From Gammaproteobacteria bacterium (GTDB taxonomy: Bacteria > Pseudomonadota > Gammaproteobacteria > Steroidobacterales > GCA-2729495): DNA of 12,525 nucleotides. Positions within the stretch are counted from its first letter, which is position 1. Each line of letters opens with the position of its first letter. Under the pieces are notes generated by a model. It ran no database searches. It saw only the letters and a program-made list of their open reading frames with translations, and had not been told where the DNA came from. Shown here piece by piece: positions 6,767 through 12,525 of the stretch. Made by a program: the position numbers and the translations under genes. The stretch is from assembly GCA_023150055.1 (NCBI GenBank), contig JAKLLP010000025.1:1-12525 (forward strand), written 5' to 3'.

Positions 6767-7680
6767 GCCGGCGCCCGGTAGCCGAAGGTCGCGATTTCCT
6801 TCTTCAGCAACGACTCGATGATCGCCCGCCCCGCTCGCGGGATGTGCTCTTTCCAGCGCTCCAGCGTCCGCGCATCGAAACCCCGCTGCGCCTTGCTGCT
6901 GTCACCGTAGTTGGAGCCCACGCCCATCTGCGGCTCGCACATCGCCGGACGGAACTCCAGCTCCAGGAAATCGCAGAGCGCCCTGATCGTCGTCTCCGGC
7001 TCCCGGATGACGTCCTCGAAGCGGAGCAGATGATAGAACGGCTCCTTCGCGTAGGCCGCGTGCACCCGTCCGCTGTGCCGGTACTGCTGGACCGCGTAGT
7101 ACAGCCGCGCGGCCTGCGCGGGCTTCTCGCTGCGCAGTAAGGCGACGCGCGAACGTTTCTCGCTCATCTTGACCATCGATGTGTAGATCGCGCGCGGATC
7201 GCGAACGAGGTGCACGACGCGGCAACCGGGAAACCAGCCGATCAGCGTCGGCGTGTGGGCGATGTTGACCGGGAACTTCGCGCCCGCGACCCTGCGGCCC
7301 GTGCGTGCCGCGTGCTCCTCCAGCAGGATCTGCATCACCGCGCGATAGCTCCGGTCGCTCCGCAGGATGGCTTGCTGCAGGCGTTCAGGGTCGAGGTCGT
7401 CGATGCGGCCGGGCGACTCCTCGATGCGGCGGCCGGGATCGGTCCGCCAGAACGACCCCGCGAGCCGATTGGAGTACATCAGGTCGACGAGCGCACGCAC
7501 GTTGCGGTCGACCGCGAGCGGCCCGATCTCGCGCGCGTGGTGCACGAAATCCTTCTTGATCCAGCGGGGCACGAGGAAATGCAGTTCCGCGAGAATATCC
7601 ACGTCGGGATGGGTCATCAGGATCTGCCTGATCAGCTTCGAGCCGGTCTTCGCGCAGCCGACGACAAAAATGTATTCCAT
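6763..7680 (-). CDS. Sulfotransferase family protein, 305 aa, first gene of the operon
   Basis: PAPS-dependent sulfotransferase. The N-terminal loop is V7-G-C-A-K-T-G-S-K15, carrying the usual Lys at position 11. The 3'-phosphate site is L158-V-R160-D-P-R163 with S168. Other blocks are A31-E-L-H-F, G133-A-K-F-P and L219-R-F-E-D-V. ATG 7680 places the first beta strand (M-E-Y-I-F-V-V-G) at the N-terminus, as expected. The same frame stays open upstream to 9555, but that part is antisense to the heparinase-like gene and is not protein-like. It is the promoter-proximal gene of a run of five minus-strand genes and ends in an ATGA overlap with the next sulfotransferase. Co-translation of two dissimilar sulfotransferases suggests they act at different positions of the same glycan. 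Acceptor unknown. Confidence 0.88.
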   Translation of the reverse strand: MEYIFVVGCAKTGSKLIRQILMTHPDVDILAELHFLVPRWIKKDFVHHAREIGPLAVDRNVRALVDLMYSNRLAGSFWRTDPGRRIEESPGRIDDLDPERLQQAILRSDRSYRAVMQILLEEHAARTGRRVAGAKFPVNIAHTPTLIGWFPGCRVVHLVRDPRAIYTSMVKMSEKRSRVALLRSEKPAQAARLYYAVQQYRHSGRVHAAYAKEPFYHLLRFEDVIREPETTIRALCDFLELEFRPAMCEPQMGVGSNYGDSSKAQRGFDARTLERWKEHIPRAGRAIIESLLKKEIATFGYRAPA

Positions 7681-7736
7681 ACCAGAGGGACTCTGCACAT
7701 GACTGGACGGGGGACCGGGGCCGATCGTGCAACGGC

Positions 7737-7765
7737 TTTCTACTGCAGGTATCATGCCAACGCAA
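7737..7765 (-). promoter_or_regulatory. Candidate promoter for the sulfotransferase operon
   Basis: On the minus strand TTGCGT (7760-7765, 3 of 6 matches to TTGACA) is followed after 17 bases by TAGAAA (7737-7742, 4 of 6 matches to TATAAT). It lies 57 bases before ATG 7680, in a locally AT-richer patch of the divergent intergenic region (7681-7866). It is the best-placed candidate I see for the five-gene operon, but the match is weak. Confidence 0.27.
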
Positions 7766-7870
7766 GCGAAGGCCGGCGAGGCCTCTGATCTCACCGAGTC
7801 GACCCACACCATGCAACGCTCGCCCGCCCGGGAGCCCGGACACCGGCCTGCCCGGCGTCGCCATCGATGA
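7754..7870 (+). CDS. Possible 38-aa upstream ORF coupled to the heparinase-like gene (speculative)
   Basis: An ATG at 7754 opens a 38-codon frame (M-P-T-Q-A-K-A-G-E-A-S) whose TGA stop overlaps the heparinase ATG in the arrangement ATGA (7867-7870). A second in-frame ATG at 7811 would give a 19-residue, Arg-rich peptide. The heparinase start itself has no clear Shine-Dalgarno element, so translation arriving from this frame could help start it. There is only a weak AGG element before 7754, no recognisable domain, and short open frames are common in such GC-rich DNA. It also overlaps the candidate promoter of the opposite operon. It may well be chance. Confidence 0.2.
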   Translation: MPTQAKAGEASDLTESTHTMQRSPAREPGHRPARRRHR

Positions 7871-9744
7871 ACAAGCTGGCATGGTACTGGCGCCGCCTGC
7901 GCGTCATGGGGTTTTCCGAAATCCTCCACCGTCTCGCAGAGGCGGCACGCGGCGCGCGGTTTCGTGTCGACCACGCGCTCGGCATCGCGGCGCGCCGGCA
8001 CCGCGCGCTTCGCGCGGCCGACTTCGCGTTCTGCACCAGCGCCACCCGGCGCCTGCCCAGCCTGCGCTTTGCCAGTGAGTTCGACGCGGCCGCAAGGCGA
8101 GCGCTGCTCGATGGGCACCGGCCCGCGCTCGGCCATGCGTGGCAGTGGCGGGATGCCGCCGAGGCCTGGCACCGCGCGCCGGATACCGGGCGGGCCTGGC
8201 CGCGGTCTTTCTTCGGCGCGATCGACTACCGCGCCGGCAACCCGCACGGCGACGCCCGCGTGACCTGGGAGCCGGCCCGGTTGCAGCACCTCGTCGATCT
8301 CGCGGTGCTGGCCGATACCTCCGCCACGGATCGCGACGCGGCGACCGCGCTGCTCGCCGACATGCTCGCCTCGTGGATGACGCACAACCCGCCCGGCGGC
8401 GGCATCCACTACGTCTCGGCGATGGAGTGCGGCCTGCGCCTGGTGGCCGTGCTCTACGCCGTGGACATCGCCAGGCCGGCGCTGGGTACCCGCCCGGACG
8501 CCTGGCAGGCAACGGCGCAACTGGTGGCCTCGCATGCGCCGCAGATCGCGGGACGACTTTCCCTGCATTCCTCGGCTGGCAACCACACGATCGCCGAGTG
8601 CGTCGCGCTCGTCCATGCCGGCCTGCTGTTCCCGGAGCTGCCCGGCGCGGCCGGCTGGCTGCGCTCGGGGCTCGACCTGCTCGCCTCCGAGGCCGACCGG
8701 CAGGTGCTGCCGGACGGCGGCGGCATCGAGGGGTCGACCTGGTACCACTGGTTCGTCGTGGATCTGCTCGGCCTGGCGCAGGCGCTGCTCGATCATCATG
8801 CACGGCCGGTGCCCGCCCCGCTCCGCGCGGCCGTGCAACGCGGCCGCGGCTTCCTCGCCGCGCTGGCGCCTGGGCCGGAGGGCCTGCCGCGTTTCGGCGA
8901 CGCCGACGACGGCAACGCGCTGTCGCCCCGGTTGCGGATCTCCTGGCCCGACGCGCCGCTGCCGGCGAAGTTCCGCGTGTTTCCCGACTTCGGCCTGAGC
9001 GTCGTGCCGGTGTCGGCGCAACAGGTTCTTTTCCTGCGGCACGGCCCATTGGGTATGCCACCCCTGTTCGGTCACGGCCATGCCGATGCGCTCGCGGTGT
9101 GCCTGCATGGCGACGGCGTGCCGATACTGACTGATACGGGCACGTTCACTTACAGCGGTGATCCGCAGTGGCGCGCTTATTTCCGCGGCACCGCGGCCCA
9201 CAACACGGTGCGCGTCGACGGGCGCGACCAGGCGCGGCAGGACAGCCCGTTCAAGTGGTCCGACCCGTATGCGGCGGAACTGGTCGCGCACACGGTGCGC
9301 CATGACGGCATCATCGTGCTCGAGGCACGGCACGACGGCTACGCCGATCTCGGCGTGATGCATACGCGCAAGGTAATCGTCGTGCCCGACACCCTGGTCA
9401 TCGTCAGGGACACGCTGTCCGGGGCCGGCATGCATGAACTCGAGTTGCACTGGCACTGCGGCGTGGAGCCCGAGCGCGTGGGCGATGCCCTGCGCCTGCG
9501 GGCAGGAGGCGGGAGCGTGCAGATGCGGTTCGCGGACGGCGACTTCGAACTGCATCGTGGTGACACCGAGCCGTCACGTGGCTGGCGTTCGCCCGGCTAC
9601 GGCCGGCGGGAACCGATCACGACCGTCCGGCAGGCGTCGCGCGGCGCGCTGCCGGTGGAATTCACCACCATCATCGAACTGGGCCGAAGCACGGCGTCGC
9701 CCGCCGAGATCGAGCGCCTGCTCGGCCTGGGGCGGCCGCAGTAG
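7867..9744 (+). CDS. Heparinase II/III family protein, 625 aa
   Basis: Member of the heparinase II/III superfamily, whose characterised enzymes cleave uronate-containing polysaccharides by beta-elimination. An N-terminal alpha-helical toroid (to about residue 330) contains W134-E-P-A-R-L-Q-H-L, S235-S-A-G-N239-H240 and D283-G-G-G-I-E-G-S-T-W-Y293-H294, where Asn, His and Tyr are candidate catalytic residues. The C-terminal beta-sandwich carries G402-H403-G-H405-A-D407-A-L, L421-T-D-T-G-T-F-T-Y and F439-R-G-T-A-A-H445-N-T-V-R-V-D, the signature of this superfamily. The length is typical of members found in exopolysaccharide loci. No signal peptide is visible at the N-terminus (M-N-K-L-A-W-Y-W-R-R-L-R), so export is unclear; a cytoplasmic or peripheral role in synthesis is possible. 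The start matches the usual family opening although its Shine-Dalgarno element is poor. It is transcribed divergently from the sulfotransferase operon. Confidence 0.9.
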   Translation: MNKLAWYWRRLRVMGFSEILHRLAEAARGARFRVDHALGIAARRHRALRAADFAFCTSATRRLPSLRFASEFDAAARRALLDGHRPALGHAWQWRDAAEAWHRAPDTGRAWPRSFFGAIDYRAGNPHGDARVTWEPARLQHLVDLAVLADTSATDRDAATALLADMLASWMTHNPPGGGIHYVSAMECGLRLVAVLYAVDIARPALGTRPDAWQATAQLVASHAPQIAGRLSLHSSAGNHTIAECVALVHAGLLFPELPGAAGWLRSGLDLLASEADRQVLPDGGGIEGSTWYHWFVVDLLGLAQALLDHHARPVPAPLRAAVQRGRGFLAALAPGPEGLPRFGDADDGNALSPRLRISWPDAPLPAKFRVFPDFGLSVVPVSAQQVLFLRHGPLGMPPLFGHGHADALAVCLHGDGVPILTDTGTFTYSGDPQWRAYFRGTAAHNTVRVDGRDQARQDSPFKWSDPYAAELVAHTVRHDGIIVLEARHDGYADLGVMHTRKVIVVPDTLVIVRDTLSGAGMHELELHWHCGVEPERVGDALRLRAGGGSVQMRFADGDFELHRGDTEPSRGWRSPGYGRREPITTVRQASRGALPVEFTTIIELGRSTASPAEIERLLGLGRPQ

Positions 9745-9813
9745 ATGAGCCTTTGCCCGGACAGACTCCTGGTGCAGCGTTCCGCAGATACGTTGACGAA
9801 CCGCGAGCTCTGA
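9745..9813 (+). other. 22-codon ORF abutting the heparinase-like stop (doubtful)
   Basis: An ATG follows the TAG stop of the heparinase-like gene with no gap (TAGATG) and opens a 22-codon frame, M-S-L-C-P-D-R-L-L-V-Q-R-S, ending in TGA at 9811-9813. The stop-start arrangement would allow reinitiation. No domain can be recognised. It could be a relic of a following gene or plain chance; it is recorded because nothing else explains this stretch. Confidence 0.15.
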
Positions 9814-9880
9814 ACCGCCCGGAGGCGGGGGCCTGCGCCCAAAGCGAGTATTCGCGAACGAGGGCGGGAGCGACGGCACA

Positions 9881-9903
9881 GACCGCCCGCCGCAAGGGCG
9901 GTC
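9881..9903. terminator. Hairpin between convergent genes, possible bidirectional terminator
   Basis: GACCGCCC (9881-9888) and GGGCGGTC (9896-9903) form a perfect 8-base-pair stem around the 7-base loop GCCGCAA. It sits between the ends of the heparinase-like gene (stop 9744) and the GT4 gene (stop 9935), which converge, so one hairpin could serve both. Neither side has a clean T-tract, so it is not a textbook intrinsic terminator. A smaller GC hairpin (CCGCC/GGCGG, 9815-9828) lies just upstream. The rest of 9814-9934 shows no gene. Confidence 0.45.
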
Positions 9904-9934
9904 ATTGCTGGCAAGTTATTTGCGGAACACCACG

Positions 9935-11167
9935 CTAGGCGCCCGTGACCTCGCGCAGCAGGGCCAGCAGTTTCGCGCCGTTCGCCGCCGCGTCGAAGTT
10001 CGCCTCCGCGATCCGGCGGCCATTCCCCCCGACGCGCAGCGCCGCTGCGGGATCGGCCAGGGCCCGCTGCAACCCCTTCGCGATGCCTGCCGTCGAGCCT
10101 GGCTCGACCAGGAACGCGGATTCGCCGTCGACGAGCAGCTCGGGGATGTCACCGACGCGCGAGGCGATCACCGGCCGGCCGCTCGCGAGGTACTCGCCGA
10201 GCTTGAACGGAAAGCCGCGGTCGGCGAACTCCGAGGCGACCCGCACGACGCAGGGCAGATCGCAGGCCGACAGCGCCTGGAAATACTCGTCATCCGAGAG
10301 AAACCCGAGATAACGAATCCGCGCGGCGTGCCGGGAGGCAGAGATGCGCGCCTCGACCTCGGCCATGCGCGCGGCCATGCCCTTGCCGGTCAGTCGCAGC
10401 TCGACGTTCACATCGTCGTCGGCCACGCGCTCGAAGGCCTCGAGCAGGTACTCGAACCCGTCTTTCTCGGCGAACGTTCCGGCATAGAAGACCCGCACGG
10501 GCGCGTGGAATGGTTCGCTCGATGCGCGCAGCCGCCGCAGGTCGACCGAGACCGGGATGCGGACAATCGGCAGGCGGCCGCGATCGCGGCCCGCGAACTT
10601 CTTCTCGAGGTAGCTCGAGATGACGATCACGCCGTCGACGACACGGTGCAGTCGCCGCGCGACCAGCCGCGACGAGGCGGCCTTCAGGCGCGACAGCCAG
10701 GGCGCAGCCGGACCCACGTTGTAGGCATCCTCGACGATGTCGCAAACGACGCGGTAGCCGTGCAGCCGCGCGTAGAGCAGGAACGGCAGGCTCTCGAGGT
10801 TCGGCTGCCCGTACAGGAACACGACGTTGGCGCCCTGCGCAAGCTGCCGTTCGCGCAGCCAGCGGCAGCCGCCCGCCCAGAAGCGCAGCAGCGCGAGCGG
10901 CAGGCCGGGCCCCGCTTTCAGGTCGGCCCCGACCGTCGTGTACGCCACGCCCTCGTGCGAGCCCTCGAGCCGGGTGTCGTCGCGGCCCGCGTGCCCCTGC
11001 CGCAGCAGCAGCACCGAGGCCGTCATGCCGGGCCGGGCCCGCACGGCGTCGACGAAGAGTTGCACCCGCTTGGTGCCCGCCATGCCGCGCGGATAGAGAA
11101 AATTGCCCATGAACACGACGTTGGTCGCCGGCAGCGCCCGTTCTGCCTCGTTTCCGGCCGCCGTCAT
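9935..11167 (-). CDS. GT4-like glycosyltransferase, 410 aa
   Basis: GT-B fold glycosyltransferase expected to extend the lipid-linked glycan in the cytoplasm. The N-terminal domain shows N16-V-V-F-M-G-N-F-L-Y-P-R-G and, at its end, V183-I-S-S-Y-L-E-K-K, the usual acceptor-domain linker pattern. The donor domain starts at V225-F-Y-A-G-T-F-A-E-K-D-G and includes L259-T-G-K-G, R285-Y-L-G-F-L and F319-P-F-K-L-G-E325-Y-L-A-S-G-R-P-V-I. That last block is the family's nucleotide-sugar site, with E325 the likely second Glu of the usual pair. ATG 11167 overlaps the flippase stop as ATGA, so the gene is coupled to it; no separate Shine-Dalgarno element is evident. The frame remains open further upstream only as a shadow of the flippase gene. 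It ends just beyond the convergent hairpin. Donor and acceptor are unknown. Confidence 0.88.
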   Translation of the reverse strand: MTAAGNEAERALPATNVVFMGNFLYPRGMAGTKRVQLFVDAVRARPGMTASVLLLRQGHAGRDDTRLEGSHEGVAYTTVGADLKAGPGLPLALLRFWAGGCRWLRERQLAQGANVVFLYGQPNLESLPFLLYARLHGYRVVCDIVEDAYNVGPAAPWLSRLKAASSRLVARRLHRVVDGVIVISSYLEKKFAGRDRGRLPIVRIPVSVDLRRLRASSEPFHAPVRVFYAGTFAEKDGFEYLLEAFERVADDDVNVELRLTGKGMAARMAEVEARISASRHAARIRYLGFLSDDEYFQALSACDLPCVVRVASEFADRGFPFKLGEYLASGRPVIASRVGDIPELLVDGESAFLVEPGSTAGIAKGLQRALADPAAALRVGGNGRRIAEANFDAAANGAKLLALLREVTGA

Positions 11168-12525
11168 TTGGGGTTGCGCCGGCGTCGCATCGGCAGGATG
11201 CCACCGGAGGCGAGCTGCCGCAGGTCGATGCCGAGCAGCGCCGCCAGCAGCGCGGCGAGACCCGCCAGCGCGAGGACTTTCGCCACGAGACTCGGCAGGC
11301 CGACGGGTATGTCGACGAAGATGACGGAGCAGGAGGCGGCCGCGGCGCTGCCGAAGGCCAGCAGGGTCCGCCCCCAGCGGTAGGGGACGTGGTACAGCCT
11401 CTGGCTGATCCACATGCTGGCTGTCGCCAGGAAGCCGTAGGAGAGCACTGTCGCGAGCGCCGCCCCGACGAATCCGTAACGGGGGATCAGCAGGAGATTC
11501 AGGGCGCAGTTGACGAGCACACCGGCAACGTTGATCACCAGCCTGTAACCCGACTTCTTCTCGATCTGGATGCCGTAAGTGAAGTAGCCCGTGATAGACG
11601 CGAGGATCGCAGAGGTGACGAGCAGTGGCACTACGACGTAACCGCCCACGAAATCCCTGGTGGTCAGCAGGATCAGGGTTTCCTTGCCGAACAGGGACAA
11701 CACGGCGACGATCATCATCGTCGCGAACAGGTAGTACTCGAAGACCGTGCGGAACCGCTCCTTCGCCCCCTCCTCCCGGAAGCTGCTCATGACCATCGGT
11801 GTCCACGCGCCCTGGAACCCCATCAGGAACAGGTTCACCAGCGAGGCGAGCCGCGCGCCGATGCTGTAGAGGCCGACCTCCTTGAGTTCCCGCAACTCGT
11901 TGATGAACACGCGGTCGAGATACTGCATGCCGTAGAACGATAGCGTTCCCGGCACCAGCGGCAAGCTATAGGCGACCATCCGTCGCAGTAGCGGCCAGTG
12001 GAAGGTCAGCGCGTAGCTGCGCCGGCCCAGGTACAGCGCCACGAAACCGAAGAGGAGCTGGCCGATCGTCTGCCCGAGGTAGACGCCGATGACCCCCCAG
12101 CGCAGGAAGAACACGAACAGGATGCTGAGCGAAGTGCTGACGAGAACATTGCCGACGTGGCAGAGCGCGTACTGCTTCGACAGGAACTGGAACCGCAGTT
12201 GATTGTTCGCGACGATGAAGATCGAGTGCACCCACATGTAGACGAACACCATGACCGCCGTGCGCCGGTCGATCTGGCCGCTGAGCCAGGTGTTTGCCAT
12301 CCAGTCCGTGAATGGCCAGGCGAGCGGAATGAGACATAGGAAAATCGCGACGTTGTAGAAAAGCACCGTGGACGCGATGCGCTTCTTTTCCCCATCGTCG
12401 TCGGTATCGAGGTAGAACCGGGCCACGGCCTGGTCGAGGGCGAGGCCGATCGCTATCGGGGCGATGACCGTCAGCATCGACAGGAGATCCAGCGCGCCGT
12501 AGTCGGCCGGACTGAGGGCGCGCGT
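11164..12525 (-). CDS. Wzx-type oligosaccharide flippase (5' end cut by window edge), at least 453 aa
   Basis: Polytopic inner-membrane protein of the polysaccharide-biosynthesis/MOP flippase superfamily, predicted to move undecaprenyl-diphosphate-linked repeat units across the membrane. The reading frame continues to the right edge, where residues A-L-S-P-A-D-Y-G-A-L-D-L-L precede the first internal Met at 12477; this S-P-A-D-Y-G block is a hallmark of the N-terminal region of such flippases, so the true start lies outside. About twelve hydrophobic segments alternate with short polar loops (for example visible residues 53-71, 89-106, 127-140, 144-166, 263-279, 296-316, 328-347, 351-371, 386-404 and 412-431). 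The C-terminus is strongly basic (M-R-R-R-R-N-P-K), consistent with a cytoplasmic tail. Its TGA overlaps the ATG of the following GT4 gene. Its presence argues for a Wzx/Wzy-type assembly route. Confidence 0.9.
   Translation of the reverse strand, partial: TRALSPADYGALDLLSMLTVIAPIAIGLALDQAVARFYLDTDDDGEKKRIASTVLFYNVAIFLCLIPLAWPFTDWMANTWLSGQIDRRTAVMVFVYMWVHSIFIVANNQLRFQFLSKQYALCHVGNVLVSTSLSILFVFFLRWGVIGVYLGQTIGQLLFGFVALYLGRRSYALTFHWPLLRRMVAYSLPLVPGTLSFYGMQYLDRVFINELRELKEVGLYSIGARLASLVNLFLMGFQGAWTPMVMSSFREEGAKERFRTVFEYYLFATMMIVAVLSLFGKETLILLTTRDFVGGYVVVPLLVTSAILASITGYFTYGIQIEKKSGYRLVINVAGVLVNCALNLLLIPRYGFVGAALATVLSYGFLATASMWISQRLYHVPYRWGRTLLAFGSAAAASCSVIFVDIPVGLPSLVAKVLALAGLAALLAALLGIDLRQLASGGILPMRRRRNPK

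Noticed and set aside
7681-9555. Very long minus-strand frame continuing upstream of the 305-aa sulfotransferase, which would make a 930-aa protein.
   Set aside because: This part is antisense to the heparinase-like gene, is Arg/His/Ala/Gly-rich without domain character, and arises from GC-biased third codon positions. The sulfotransferase starts naturally at ATG 7680.
9905-11383. Plus-strand frame of 492 codons.
   Set aside because: It is antisense to the GT4 gene and the end of the flippase. Its product is Arg/His/Gln-rich with no fold-like pattern, while the opposite strand has clear GT4 and flippase motifs.
1-12525. Mobile elements, CRISPR arrays, tRNA genes or long direct repeats.
   Set aside because: No transposase or integrase motif, no regularly spaced repeat and no tRNA-like cloverleaf was noticed; gene order and base composition look uniform across the window.

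Overview
The window is a 12.5 kb piece of a surface-polysaccharide (capsule or exopolysaccharide) biosynthesis locus from a high-GC Gram-negative bacterium. The GC-rich codon use, GTG starts, Wzx-type flippase and WecG/TagA transferase suggest a proteobacterium, possibly gammaproteobacterial. That placement is an inference; no taxonomic marker gene is present. Genes are packed tightly and no gene-free stretch exceeds 300 bases. I see no tRNA, rRNA, CRISPR array, insertion sequence or integrase.

Layout, left to right: (1) 1-2200, minus strand: a secreted beta-rich protein of unknown function (1469-2200), a NodB-fold polysaccharide-deacetylase-like protein (88-1290), and the start of a probable GNAT acyltransferase cut by the left edge (1-87). 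(2) 2449-3282, plus strand: a sulfotransferase resembling heparan-sulfate-type enzymes. (3) 3266-7680, minus strand: a five-gene operon, in transcription order two translationally coupled sulfotransferases, a GT4 glycosyltransferase, a SAM methyltransferase and a WecG/TagA-family glycosyltransferase. (4) 7867-9744, plus strand: a heparinase II/III-family protein, divergent from that operon. (5) 9745-9934: a short convergent intergenic region with a perfect hairpin. (6) 9935-12525, minus strand: a Wzx-type flippase, cut by the right edge, translationally coupled to a second GT4 glycosyltransferase.

Working model (inference): cytoplasmic glycosyltransferases, including the WecG/TagA enzyme, build a lipid-linked repeat unit. 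Three PAPS-dependent sulfotransferases, a methyltransferase, a deacetylase-like protein and perhaps an acyltransferase decorate the glycan. The flippase exports the lipid-linked unit. The heparinase-like protein may trim or edit a uronate- or hexosamine-containing polymer. Three sulfotransferases next to a heparinase-family protein and a deacetylase make a sulfated, glycosaminoglycan-like bacterial polymer the most interesting hypothesis here. The initiating sugar-phosphate transferase, the polymerase, the export or chain-length proteins and the PAPS-forming enzymes are not in the window, so the locus must continue beyond it or rely on genes elsewhere.
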